This document shows positions 51,457 through 60,117 of a stretch of DNA of 64,000 nt, piece after piece. A model generated the notes under the pieces. It saw nothing but the letters and a program-made list of their open reading frames with translations. It searched no databases and was not told where the DNA came from. The stretch covers positions 118,132-182,131 of the forward strand of contig CATXDC010000005.1 of NCBI GenBank assembly GCA_958366985.1. The letters run 5' to 3'. Position numbers and translations under genes: made by a program. Each line of letters starts with the position of its first letter. The first letter of the stretch is position 1. The DNA is from an uncultured Oscillospiraceae bacterium (GTDB lineage: Bacteria; Bacillota; Clostridia; Oscillospirales; Acutalibacteraceae).

Positions 51457-53229
51457 ATGAAAAGTACTATTTCAGAAGGCCTTTTAAAGCTGAAAACTTA
51501 CTGGAAAACTCCGCCCAAAGGATATCAGGTATCCTATAAGGAGTTTGTCAACCTCTCAATGGGTTATGGCGGTATTTCATTTTTGAGTGTTCTCATAACA
51601 TGGACTACAATCGCCATGAATATTCAAATGATGATAACCTATTTCAAGGTTACATCGGGTATGGTATTCGTTCTTACTATGCTCAGTTCATTGATTGCTC
51701 TTGTAAGATCCCCGATACTGTCAATGATTATTGATAACTCGAATTCCGAAAAGGGCAAATTCAAGCCATTCCTTATTTGGTCTGCTATACTTACAGCGGT
51801 TTCTTTCGGACTTATTCCCTACATTCCCCAAGGCTGGACAGAAAATATCCTGTGGAGCTTCTCCATACCGGAAATACCCATTTTAGGTGTGGCGGCTTCA
51901 AAGATAAGCCTTAGTATGGCAGTTGTTGTAATGTTTGTACTTATTCAGATAGGAACATTTTTCAGCACACTTCTCAATCAGGCTATGGCGGGAATTGAGC
52001 AGACTATTTCCAGCGTCGCTCAGGAAAGAGCCAATATAGGCGCTTTCAGAGGTCTTATCTGTAATATTCCCAGTTCTGTAATTAATGTTGTTATGCCGGC
52101 AGTTGCAGGTGCTTTCTTTTCTGTAGGTGCTGTAACAGGTATGAATAATATTTGGATTTACCGCATCTTCTTCCCCATATGTTCCGTAGGCGGTGTTTTC
52201 TTTGTTCTCTTTGCCTACTTCGGCACTAAAGAAAGAATTGTTGTAAATAAAAAATATGTTGCAAAGGTTAAGTTCTGGGAGAGTGCCAAAGAGCTTTCTT
52301 CCAACAAATATTTCTGGATTATAACAATTCTCGGAGTTGTAACTGGTATAAGGGCTCAGGCCAATATATATCTTTGGGTATGTACATACGGAATCGGCGG
52401 AAATGCCGGAGATACCGCTATGGCTATATGCAATATTGTTTTGAATAATGCTCTTATTCCGGGAATGGTTTTCGGCCCCATGCTTATTAAGCGTTTCGGA
52501 AAGCGCAACTGTCTGCTTGTTGCAAATACGATTTTCGTCGCCATGGTAGCGGTACAGCTTGCAGCAGTTAATAATCCCTATCTTATTCTTGTATGCATTT
52601 TCTTCCAGAATCTCTGCGGCGGATTTTATTATATTTCAACCATTATGGTTTCCGACGTTCTCGACTATCAGCAGTGGAAAACAGGAAAGCGTCTTGAAGG
52701 TTTCTGGCAGAATTATACGGCTTTTATTTCTACTCTCATCGGTCTGTTTACCGGTATGCTTGCACCGCTCTTCCTTTCTTTCGGAGGTATCGGTTTCGGT
52801 GACGATATAAACGTCGCTCTTCAGAACCATGATTTGATGGTAAACGCATTTAAGTATACAACTATTTTGGCTCTCATCGGCGCAGTGCTCTCAGCTGTTC
52901 CCATGTTCTTCTATGACCTTACGGAGAAAAAACATGCAGACTATGTACGTGTGCTTAAACTCCGTGCAGCAACGGACAACTATAAATCCAATGAGCTTCA
53001 GGATGAGGATATAATCAATGTCACAGAGATTATCAAGGAAGCCCGTGAGGAAAAAAACGAATTTGTTCTTGAGGAAATGAAGAAGTACAGTTTCCTTGAT
53101 AATATAGCTTCCGGATATGACGAGGCAATGGCAAGAGTCAAAGAGCGTGAGGAGCAGGAAAAACGTGAAGCTCTGGAACGTGAAAACGAGCTTAAAGAAA
53201 AATCCAAAATGAGAAGAAGGAACAGATAA
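51457..53229 (+). CDS. GPH-family sugar:cation symporter
   Basis: A 590-residue MFS-type transporter of the glycoside-pentoside-hexuronide:cation family. Twelve hydrophobic segments run from about residue 35 to 480, with the early SMGYGGISFLSVLITWTTIAMN and IDNSNSEKGKFKPFLIWSAI (the GxxxD-KF-like loop). Members import oligosaccharides or glycosides. The ATG at 51457 follows ACGAGGAGG; an upstream in-frame ATG at 51397 lies in the GH95 gene. Unusually, a charged helical tail of about 100 residues (EIIKEAREEKNEFVLEEMKK, ending in RRRNR) follows the last segment. It is the only sugar importer in the operon. Confidence 0.85.
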   Translation: MKSTISEGLLKLKTYWKTPPKGYQVSYKEFVNLSMGYGGISFLSVLITWTTIAMNIQMMITYFKVTSGMVFVLTMLSSLIALVRSPILSMIIDNSNSEKGKFKPFLIWSAILTAVSFGLIPYIPQGWTENILWSFSIPEIPILGVAASKISLSMAVVVMFVLIQIGTFFSTLLNQAMAGIEQTISSVAQERANIGAFRGLICNIPSSVINVVMPAVAGAFFSVGAVTGMNNIWIYRIFFPICSVGGVFFVLFAYFGTKERIVVNKKYVAKVKFWESAKELSSNKYFWIITILGVVTGIRAQANIYLWVCTYGIGGNAGDTAMAICNIVLNNALIPGMVFGPMLIKRFGKRNCLLVANTIFVAMVAVQLAAVNNPYLILVCIFFQNLCGGFYYISTIMVSDVLDYQQWKTGKRLEGFWQNYTAFISTLIGLFTGMLAPLFLSFGGIGFGDDINVALQNHDLMVNAFKYTTILALIGAVLSAVPMFFYDLTEKKHADYVRVLKLRAATDNYKSNELQDEDIINVTEIIKEAREEKNEFVLEEMKKYSFLDNIASGYDEAMARVKEREEQEKREALERENELKEKSKMRRRNR

Positions 53230-53230
53230 T

Positions 53231-54235
53231 ATGAAAAAAACAGTATTGAAAACCTTTTCGGTTATTATGGCTTTGGTACTTGTTATTCTTTCCTTTGCCG
53301 GCTGTGGAGGAGACTATGAAAGAAGTGACGATACAGTGTTCACAGTACTTCAGATAACTGACGTTCACATTGTCAATGATGAAAAGAAGGATGCAAAGGC
53401 ATTTAAGACCATTGATGCAATGATTGAGGAAACAAATCCGGATATGATTGTTGTTACAGGCGATATCACAAGTGAGCACGACAATCTTACAGCTATTAAA
53501 AAGTTCTGCGAATACATTGAGCCGAAGAAAATCCCGTGGGCATTTACTTTCGGCAATCATGATGCAGAGGGTGCTGTTTCAAAGAAAGAAATAAGCGATT
53601 ATCTTGAAACACTCGAGTACTGTATCTATGAGCGTGGCGATGAAAACATCACAGGTATGGGTCATTATTACTATACTATCCATGATGAAAACGACAACGC
53701 AGTAATGAGCCTCATTATGATGGACAGCAACATGTATCCTGATAAGTCACTGGGTGTTGAGGGATACGATAAGTTCCACGACGATCAGGTTCAGTGGTAT
53801 AAGGATACAATAAAGAAAATCGCCCTTGAGGAAAACGGCGATGAAACAAAGGTTGTACCGTCCCTTGCATTTTTCCATATTCCTCTCTATGAGTTCACAC
53901 AGGCTTATAATGAGGCAAAGGAAAATGGTGAAATCATCTCCGGCTGGCGTTTTGAAAAGGAATACGGACCCTATGAGGATGACGGAATGTTCGAGGCGAT
54001 GCTCGAAATGGGCAGCACCAAGGGCGTATTTGTAGGACACGACCATATGAACAACTATTCCGTAAACTACAAGGGAATAAGATTTACATACGGCAATTCC
54101 TGCGACCATAATATCTATCTTGTACCTTTCAGAGGCGGAAAGCTTATTGAAATTAAGAAAGACGGTTCATTTACAGTAGCTCCTGTTGTACGTCACAGAC
54201 TTACAAGCAGCGCTGTTGTAGGAAAGGCGGAGTAA
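53231..54235 (+). CDS. Metallophosphoesterase lipoprotein
   Basis: A 334-residue surface lipoprotein with signal peptide ending LSFAGC (lipidated C25). Metal-ligand motifs occur in order: ITDVHIV, VTGDIT, GNHDAEG, a histidine in AFFHIPLYE and VFVGHDHMNN. It is similar in architecture to the phosphoesterase at 35953-36999, but anchored by lipid. Possible substrates are phosphate-modified glycans or nucleotides at the cell surface. The ATG starts 1 nt after the transporter stop. With the next gene it could trim phosphate groups from a substrate before uptake. Confidence 0.85.
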   Translation: MKKTVLKTFSVIMALVLVILSFAGCGGDYERSDDTVFTVLQITDVHIVNDEKKDAKAFKTIDAMIEETNPDMIVVTGDITSEHDNLTAIKKFCEYIEPKKIPWAFTFGNHDAEGAVSKKEISDYLETLEYCIYERGDENITGMGHYYYTIHDENDNAVMSLIMMDSNMYPDKSLGVEGYDKFHDDQVQWYKDTIKKIALEENGDETKVVPSLAFFHIPLYEFTQAYNEAKENGEIISGWRFEKEYGPYEDDGMFEAMLEMGSTKGVFVGHDHMNNYSVNYKGIRFTYGNSCDHNIYLVPFRGGKLIEIKKDGSFTVAPVVRHRLTSSAVVGKAE

Positions 54236-54237
54236 AA

Positions 54238-55383
54238 ATGAAAAATACAACAATAAAAGTAATTGCTTCTGCTGTTGCAGCAACAGTCACTGTCGGAGCT
54301 TTCGCCGCAGCCTTTGTGGGATGCGGAAAGAAACCTAACTATTTTGAAAAGGTTTCAGCGTATTCTTTCTGGGAGAATACAGGCGATACCTCTATCCCTC
54401 AGTATAATGTTTACAACATAGTAAACGACTTCCTTTCTGACGGAGAAATCCGTGACGGTCAGGTTATCGGTAAGGATGGCAAAGTGAAGAAAGTTGCATT
54501 TTTCGGCTTTGACGGAACAAGAGCCGATGCTATTTCCAATGTTCTTTTCGATGAAAATTCTTTTGATACAAACGGATATAACTATGCTGCGGAAAAAAGC
54601 GGACTTAATGAGCTTGTAAAGACAGGCGGAATATATCTCGCTTATTGCGGCGGAGAAAAGGGCAGCGAAACCGAGCAGTCGACTTCTACCTCTGCAAGCT
54701 GGACATCTCAGTTTACAGGTGTATGGAACAATAAGCACGGGGTTAAGGAAAACGACGATGTTAAGAATATGGAGTATAAAACCTTTATGCTTCAGTATGC
54801 CGAAAAGGGACTCAAAACAAGTCTTGCTTTTGACTGGGGAGATTATTTTGATATAAATCTTCGTGAAGAAGTAAAATATCTTATGGCAAACCCGGATATC
54901 GACTTTACTGTCTGTGATACTGACAGAAAGACAGAGACTGCCGCTCCCGAAAATATGCTGGCAGAAAATCTTGACCTTTATAATTATGTGGCTAATCCCA
55001 CTCCGTCTGATAAAGCTCCCTATGACGTTTATCTCAGAGATTATCTTCTCGGACGTATTGAAGGCGGCGACGATATAGTCTGTGGTATTTTCCACAATGT
55101 TGACAGTAACGGTCATACATACGGTTTCTCCAACGAAGTCAATCAGTATGTAAACTCTGTAAGAAACTGCGACGGATACGCTTATGACCTCATTAAGGCA
55201 ATTGAGAAGCGTGAAAAAGAGAACAATGAAGATTGGCTTATCATAATCGCCAACGACCACGGCGGAAAAGGTCAGGGTCACGGAAAGCAGACCTATGAAG
55301 AGCGTACAACCTGGATTGCTTCAAACAAGAAGATAGACAGCAAGTATTTCTCACAGAATTACGACGGTTTCAAGGTAAAATAA
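54238..55383 (+). CDS. Alkaline phosphatase superfamily lipoprotein (phosphodiesterase/pyrophosphatase-like)
   Basis: A 381-residue exported lipoprotein with FVGC lipobox (C29). The active-site block KKVAFFGFDGTRADAISN carries a threonine nucleophile rather than the formylglycine cysteine of sulfatases. Metal-ligand regions NVDSNGHTYGFS and IIANDHGGKGQGHG fit nucleotide pyrophosphatase/phosphodiesterase or phosphonoacetate hydrolase-type members. It starts 2 nt after the phosphoesterase. This is the last gene of the operon. Its role may be the removal of phosphodiester-linked groups from glycans at the surface. Confidence 0.8.
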   Translation: MKNTTIKVIASAVAATVTVGAFAAAFVGCGKKPNYFEKVSAYSFWENTGDTSIPQYNVYNIVNDFLSDGEIRDGQVIGKDGKVKKVAFFGFDGTRADAISNVLFDENSFDTNGYNYAAEKSGLNELVKTGGIYLAYCGGEKGSETEQSTSTSASWTSQFTGVWNNKHGVKENDDVKNMEYKTFMLQYAEKGLKTSLAFDWGDYFDINLREEVKYLMANPDIDFTVCDTDRKTETAAPENMLAENLDLYNYVANPTPSDKAPYDVYLRDYLLGRIEGGDDIVCGIFHNVDSNGHTYGFSNEVNQYVNSVRNCDGYAYDLIKAIEKREKENNEDWLIIIANDHGGKGQGHGKQTYEERTTWIASNKKIDSKYFSQNYDGFKVK

Positions 55384-55402
55384 AAAACACTAAATCAGCG
55401 CA

Positions 55403-55432
55403 AAAACCCGGCTCATTACTGAGCCGGGTTTT
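55403..55432. terminator. Bidirectional terminator closing the operon and the GH13 gene
   Basis: AAAACCCGGCTCA (55403-55415) and TGAGCCGGGTTTT (55420-55432) form a perfect 13-bp stem with a TTAC loop. It ends both the + operon (19 nt after the last stop) and the - strand GH13 gene. Confidence 0.95.
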
Positions 55433-55483
55433 GTAAATTCAATTTGTATTTGATATGCGTCTCTAACAGATGAGACCCTGAAT

Positions 55484-57079
55484 TTATTCCTGTTTGTTTT
55501 TGAAATACGGAACAATCCAGTAGCTCTGGGGAGGCATCGTAAGCTTTGTGCCGCCCTCACAGGGCTCTGTTTTAATGTCGCCGTGTGCAATGAGAGGACG
55601 GTCTCCGAAGGCCAAGGGAAGACATACTTCACACTCTCTGTCAGCAGGATTAAAGCATACTGCAAGCTGCTGCTGAGCGCAGAATCTTGAAAAGACAAGG
55701 GGATATTTTTCGTCTTCTGCATAGAGAATTTTGAAATCAGCTTTGTTGCCTAAAGCTGGATTTATTTTTCTCATGGCAATGAGACGCTTTGTGTAATTCA
55801 AAATTGAATCAGGATCGTTTTCCTGTTCTTCGACATTGGGACGATTTTCATCGGGATCTATTGGAAGATAAAGCTGGGAGCTTTCAGCATCTGAAAATCC
55901 TGCGTTTTCGCCTGTTGACCATTGCATTGGCGTACGGGAACCTGTACGGTACATTCCGCCCTCTTTGCTCTCAAGGTCGAGATATTTCATTCCCAGCTCA
56001 TCGCCGTAATAAACTATTGGAAGACCGGGAAGGGAAAATACAAAGGTAAGTATCATCTTAATCTGTTCCGGAGTTCTTCCGTAGGACATACGCACAATGT
56101 CATGGTTTCCCGTAGGCGTACTTGTCATACCGCCGAGAGCTTTGGCATTTTCAAAATGTTCGCTGTATTCCATTGCAAAGGGTTCACAGGTGCCGTCACC
56201 GTCAGGATGGAAAAAGCTTGAGTCACCCATGAGCATAAGTGACATATATCCGGGGCAGGCCTGAAGATAAAAGTCTGCATCGAAGCCTGCTTCGATGGCT
56301 TGAGTGGGATTAAACCATTCGGAAATCAGCACCGTATCGGGATATTCCTCATCGAGCATTTTTCTTATGTCTTTCCATACTTCCTTTGTGTAAGTTCTGT
56401 CGTCTGTATCGTTTTTGACAAGGGAAAATGCCATATCCACACGGAAACCTGCAACACCCATATCGAGCCAGTAACGCATTACATCCTTTATGGCTTCCCT
56501 TGTTTTGATGCAGTCCGGATGATTCCAGGGAAGCTGCCAGGGTTTTTCCACTTTTCCGAATCCGAAATTGAGAGCCGGCTGGGACGGGAAAAAGTTGCAC
56601 ATGTATTTACCCTGACGTTCAGCGCCCTCAGCTTTATGAAGTGCACTTGAAATGCTCTGAGGTAAGGTTTTATCCTCAGCTTCCTCGTCGGTATCGGTCC
56701 ATATGTATCGGTTTGTGTATTCGTTTTTTTCGCCCTTCATGGATTCCTTAAACCATGGATGTTCAATTGAAGTATGACCGGGAACAAGGTCAAGAATAAT
56801 TTTAATGCCCCTTGCTTTTGCAGCTTCAATAAGACGCTTCATGTCGTCGTTTGTGCCGTATCTGGGAGCGATGGAGCAGTAGTCTGAAACATCATATCCG
56901 GCGTCGTTGAAGGGAGAGACAAAACAGGGATTAAGCCATATTCCGTTACAGCCAAGGGATGCGACATAATCGAGCCTTTCTATAATTCCCTGCAAATCTC
57001 CGATGCCGTCGGAGTTAGTGTCATAGAAGCTTTGCGGATAAATCTCATAAAGAACCGCTTTGTCGAGCCAGCTTGCCAT
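55484..57079 (-). CDS. GH13 alpha-glucosidase/alpha-amylase-like
   Basis: A 531-residue cytoplasmic enzyme of the alpha-amylase family. Conserved regions: DLVPGHTS (region I, with H102), GFRVDMAF (nucleophile D215), ISEWFNP (acid/base E254) and TPTGNHD (D327). The usual NH of region I is GH here, which some clostridial members share but changes the conserved asparagine. Substrate is likely alpha-1,4- or alpha-1,6-gluco-oligosaccharide. The ATG at 57079 has a weak AGGTGA site. A promoter on - lies at 57144-57172. It is convergent with the glycan operon and may be regulated separately. Confidence 0.88.
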   Translation of the reverse strand: MASWLDKAVLYEIYPQSFYDTNSDGIGDLQGIIERLDYVASLGCNGIWLNPCFVSPFNDAGYDVSDYCSIAPRYGTNDDMKRLIEAAKARGIKIILDLVPGHTSIEHPWFKESMKGEKNEYTNRYIWTDTDEEAEDKTLPQSISSALHKAEGAERQGKYMCNFFPSQPALNFGFGKVEKPWQLPWNHPDCIKTREAIKDVMRYWLDMGVAGFRVDMAFSLVKNDTDDRTYTKEVWKDIRKMLDEEYPDTVLISEWFNPTQAIEAGFDADFYLQACPGYMSLMLMGDSSFFHPDGDGTCEPFAMEYSEHFENAKALGGMTSTPTGNHDIVRMSYGRTPEQIKMILTFVFSLPGLPIVYYGDELGMKYLDLESKEGGMYRTGSRTPMQWSTGENAGFSDAESSQLYLPIDPDENRPNVEEQENDPDSILNYTKRLIAMRKINPALGNKADFKILYAEDEKYPLVFSRFCAQQQLAVCFNPADRECEVCLPLAFGDRPLIAHGDIKTEPCEGGTKLTMPPQSYWIVPYFKNKQE

Positions 57080-57143
57080 TTAAATCACCTCATACAAAAA
57101 AATTGATTTAAAAACTGCAAAATATAGAATTTTAAACAAATAA

Positions 57144-57172
57144 ATAGTACCACAATAAATTTTCTACGTCAA
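57144..57172 (-). promoter_or_regulatory. Promoter of the GH13 gene
   Basis: On -, TTGACG (57172-57167) and TACTAT (57149-57144) are 17 bp apart, about 65 bp upstream of the ATG. Confidence 0.65.
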
Positions 57173-57223
57173 GATTACTATTTTTTTGACCTGTAACTAT
57201 TTAGTATAATCGCATAATGCCTA

Positions 57224-57262
57224 TTGATTGAAAGGGGCGTAAAGATATATAATATCTATAAT
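57224..57262 (+). promoter_or_regulatory. purC promoter with overlapping inverted repeat
   Basis: TTGATT (57224-57229) and TATAAT (57248-57253) are 18 bp apart. The -10 lies inside the inverted repeat AGATAT-ATA-ATATCT (57243-57257). A second TATAAT overlaps at 57257-57262. Confidence 0.6.
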
Positions 57263-57269
57263 AGTATAG

Positions 57270-57286
57270 GTGCGGTCAGACTGCAC
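57270..57286 (+). promoter_or_regulatory. Leader hairpin of purC
   Basis: GTGCGGT and ACTGCAC pair (one G-U) over a CAG loop in the 5' leader, 40 nt before the ATG. It is too small for a known purine riboswitch. Confidence 0.4.
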
Positions 57287-57325
57287 TGAGAAAAGAGTAT
57301 AACAAAAAGTGAAGGAGCAGTAAAG

Positions 57326-58033
57326 ATGGAAAAGAAAGAAATGATTTACGAGGGCAAGGCAAAGAAAGTTTTCCTTACAGAAGATCCCGATGTAGTTATT
57401 GTTGACTATAAGGATGACGCTACCGCATTCAACGGCCTTAAGAAGGGCACAATTTACGGTAAGGGCGTTATTAACAACAAGATGTCAAATTTCCTTTGCA
57501 AAATGCTTGAAGAAAAAGGCATCTCCACACACTTTATTGAAGAGCTCAGTGACAGAGAGACCGCAGTTCGCAAAGTTGAGATAGTACCCCTTGAGGTAAT
57601 CATCCGTAACAAGGCAGCAGGAAGCATGGCAAAGCGCCTTGGTCTTGAAGAGGGTACAAAGCTTCTCTGCCCCGTTCTCGAGTTCAGCTATAAAGATGAT
57701 GCTCTCGGCGATCCCATGATCAACGACTCTCATGCTCTTGCTTGCGGCTTTGCAACAGCAGAGGAGATTGAGAAGATCAGAACAATGGCTCTTAAGATCA
57801 ACGAGATCCTTTGCGAGTACTTCGCAACAAAGAACGTTGAGCTTATCGACTTTAAGCTTGAGTTCGGCCGTTTCCATGGCGATATCATCCTTGCTGATGA
57901 GATTTCACCTGATACCTGCCGTTTCTGGGATATGACAACTCATGAGAAGCTTGATAAGGACCGCTTCCGCAGAGATATGGGCAGCGTAGAAGAGGCATAT
58001 GAAGAGATGGCAAAGCGTCTCGGACTTAAATAA
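57326..58033 (+). CDS. purC: SAICAR synthetase (phosphoribosylaminoimidazolesuccinocarboxamide synthase)
   Basis: Enzyme of purine biosynthesis, joining aspartate to CAIR using ATP. The 235-residue protein has the family N-terminus EMIYEGKAKKVFLTEDPDVVIVDYKDDATAFNG and VPLEVIIRNKAAGSMAKRLG, then DFKLEFGR and ADEISPDTCRFWD. Length matches bacterial PurC. AAGGAGCAG lies upstream. purB follows after an internal hairpin, giving two related purine enzymes in one unit with different expression levels possible. Confidence 0.97.
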   Translation: MEKKEMIYEGKAKKVFLTEDPDVVIVDYKDDATAFNGLKKGTIYGKGVINNKMSNFLCKMLEEKGISTHFIEELSDRETAVRKVEIVPLEVIIRNKAAGSMAKRLGLEEGTKLLCPVLEFSYKDDALGDPMINDSHALACGFATAEEIEKIRTMALKINEILCEYFATKNVELIDFKLEFGRFHGDIILADEISPDTCRFWDMTTHEKLDKDRFRRDMGSVEEAYEEMAKRLGLK

Positions 58034-58058
58034 TTAACCACTCAGCGTGATTAAACGG

Positions 58059-58090
58059 GGCGGGAGGGACTTGCCTTCCCGCCTTTATTT
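58059..58090 (+). terminator. Internal terminator between purC and purB
   Basis: GGCGGGAGGG (58059-58068) pairs with CCTTCCCGCC (58074-58083) over ACTTG, followed by TTTATTT. It could reduce read-through into purB. Confidence 0.8.
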
Positions 58091-58112
58091 AAATATCAGA
58101 GGAGGAAGCAAA

Positions 58113-59543
58113 TTGAAAGATATTTACGAAAGTCCCCTTAATTCAAGATATTCCAGTAAAGAGATGAAATACATCTTTTCTCCCGATTTTAAGTTCAGAA
58201 CATGGAGAAAGCTCTGGATCGCTCTTGCTGAAGCAGAGCACGAGCTGGGTCTCGGCATTACTCAGGAGCAGATTGACGAGCTTAAAGCTCATAAGGACGA
58301 TATAAATTATGAAGTAGCGGCAGAGCGTGAGAAGCTTGTACGCCACGACGTTATGTCCCATGTGTATGCATATGGCGTACAGTGCCCCAAGGCAAAGGGA
58401 ATAATCCATCTGGGAGCTACTTCCTGCTATGTAGGCGATAATACCGATGTTATCACAATGACAGAGGGACTTCGCCTTATTCGCAAGAAGCTCATAAACC
58501 TTATGGACGCTCTTTCAAAGTTTGCTTTGGAGTATAAGGATCTTCCCTGTCTTGCATTTACCCACTTCCAGCCTGCACAGCCCACAACACTGGGCAAGAG
58601 AGCATCCCTTTGGCTTCAGGAAGTCCTTATGGATTACGAAGCAATTGAGTTCCAGCTTTCACAGATGAAGCTTTTAGGCTCTAAGGGAACAACAGGTACA
58701 CAGGCAAGCTTCATGGAGCTTTTTGACGGCGATCAGGAGAAGATAAAGGAGCTTGACAGAAAGATAGCAGAGAAGATGGGATATAAGAGCTGCTTCCCTG
58801 TTTCAGGACAGACATATCCGAGAAAGCTTGATTCAAGCGTACTTTTCGTCCTCAGTGGTATTGCTCAGTCAGCTGCTAAATTCTCTAATGACCTGAGACT
58901 TCTCCAGCATCTTAAAGAGGTTGAGGAGCCCTTTGAGAAAAATCAGATTGGTTCATCTGCAATGGCATATAAGCGCAATCCCATGCGCAGCGAGAGAATA
59001 GCATCTCTTGCAAGATACGTTATGGCAGATACAATAAATCCCCAGATAACAGCTGCAACCCAGTGGTTTGAGAGAACTCTTGACGATTCCGCAAATAAGC
59101 GTATCAGCGTTGCAGAGGCATTCCTTGCAACTGATGCCGTACTGGAGCTTTATATTAACGTTGTAAGCGGACTTGTAGTATATCCGAAGATGATAGAAAA
59201 GCATCTTTTGGCAGAGCTTCCCTTTATGGCAACTGAGAACATCATGATGGAAGCAGTAAAGAGAGGCGGCGACCGACAGGAGCTTCATGAGAAAATCAGA
59301 GTTCACTCCATGGCAGCGGGCAAAGTTGTCAAGGAAGAGGGCGGAGCCAACGACCTGCTTGAGAGAATTGCAGGGGATGAAGCTTTCGGAATAACAATGG
59401 AAGAACTCAGCGCAATGATGCATCCGAAGAACTTTGTGGGCAGAGCACCTCAGCAGACCGAGGAGTTTGTAAACGAGTACATTAAGCCCATTATCGATGC
59501 AAACGCCGACGAGCTTGGACTTGAAGTTGAAATAAACGTTTAA
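58113..59543 (+). CDS. purB: Adenylosuccinate lyase
   Basis: PurB catalyses two steps of purine synthesis, releasing fumarate from SAICAR and from adenylosuccinate. The 476-residue protein has the fumarase/aspartase superfamily signature GSSAMAYKRNPMRSE and the catalytic region HLGATSCYVGDNTD. I select the TTG at 58113 because GAGGAGG lies upstream and the product then starts MKDIYESPLNSRY as in the family; the upstream ORF to 58047 runs through the terminator. It is downstream of purC and ends with a strong terminator. Confidence 0.95.
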   Translation: MKDIYESPLNSRYSSKEMKYIFSPDFKFRTWRKLWIALAEAEHELGLGITQEQIDELKAHKDDINYEVAAEREKLVRHDVMSHVYAYGVQCPKAKGIIHLGATSCYVGDNTDVITMTEGLRLIRKKLINLMDALSKFALEYKDLPCLAFTHFQPAQPTTLGKRASLWLQEVLMDYEAIEFQLSQMKLLGSKGTTGTQASFMELFDGDQEKIKELDRKIAEKMGYKSCFPVSGQTYPRKLDSSVLFVLSGIAQSAAKFSNDLRLLQHLKEVEEPFEKNQIGSSAMAYKRNPMRSERIASLARYVMADTINPQITAATQWFERTLDDSANKRISVAEAFLATDAVLELYINVVSGLVVYPKMIEKHLLAELPFMATENIMMEAVKRGGDRQELHEKIRVHSMAAGKVVKEEGGANDLLERIAGDEAFGITMEELSAMMHPKNFVGRAPQQTEEFVNEYIKPIIDANADELGLEVEINV

Positions 59544-59549
59544 GAAAAA

Positions 59550-59582
59550 GGAGGGAGCATAAAAACTCCCTCCTGTATTTTA
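59550..59582 (+). terminator. Terminator of purB
   Basis: AGGAGGGAG (59550-59558) and CTCCCTCCT (59567-59575) pair over an 8-nt A-rich loop, followed by GTATTTT. Confidence 0.88.
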
Positions 59583-59604
59583 ATATAAGAAAGCTATATA
59601 AAAT

Positions 59605-60054
59605 ATGGAAATTATAAAGATAACAAAAGACAAAAAGAAATACCTTGATTTACTGCTTTTAGGTGATGAGCAGGAAGATATGGTTGATAAATATCTTTCT
59701 GACGGAGAAATGTTTATAGCGTCAGCTGAGGGGAAAGTACAGGGCGAATGTGTAATTACCTATAACGGAAACGGCGTATACGAGATTAAAAATGTAGCTG
59801 TATATCCTGAATTTCAGAGGCGTGGAGTAGGCAGGAAGCTTTTAAATTTTGCTATTGAATATGTAAAACATAAAGGCGGAAAAAGCCTTATTGTGGGTAC
59901 AGGAGAAGCTTTCAGTACCATGAATTTTTACATAGGCTGTGGTTTTACGGAATATTGCCGTGAAAAGGATTTTTTTACTAAGAACTATAATAAACCAATA
60001 TATGAAGACGGTGTACAGCTGAAAGACATGGTTTATTTTAAAAAGGGTGTGTAA
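59605..60054 (+). CDS. GNAT-family N-acetyltransferase
   Basis: A 149-residue acetyltransferase. The acetyl-CoA-binding motif A is VYEIKNVAVYPEFQRRGVGRKLLNFAIEYVK, with the RRGVGR loop for pyrophosphate contact. Motif B includes MNFYIGCGFTEY. The acceptor is unknown. No clear ribosome binding site lies upstream of the ATG at 59605, so its translation may be weak. The lysine-rich, AT-rich composition differs a little from its upstream neighbours. Confidence 0.8.
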   Translation: MEIIKITKDKKKYLDLLLLGDEQEDMVDKYLSDGEMFIASAEGKVQGECVITYNGNGVYEIKNVAVYPEFQRRGVGRKLLNFAIEYVKHKGGKSLIVGTGEAFSTMNFYIGCGFTEYCREKDFFTKNYNKPIYEDGVQLKDMVYFKKGV

Positions 60055-60117
60055 ATAGAAGTATTAATCATGAAGATAAATTTGAGTGTAATATTTTAAA
60101 ATTATTTTGCTTAATTT

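Noticed and set aside
54238..55383. A sulfatase, as expected in mucin loci
   Set aside because: The active-site block has FDGTRAD with threonine and lacks the C-x-P-x-R motif of sulfatases.
57287..57325. A purine riboswitch upstream of purC
   Set aside because: The leader is about 70 nt at most and lacks the three-way junction and its conserved loop sequences.
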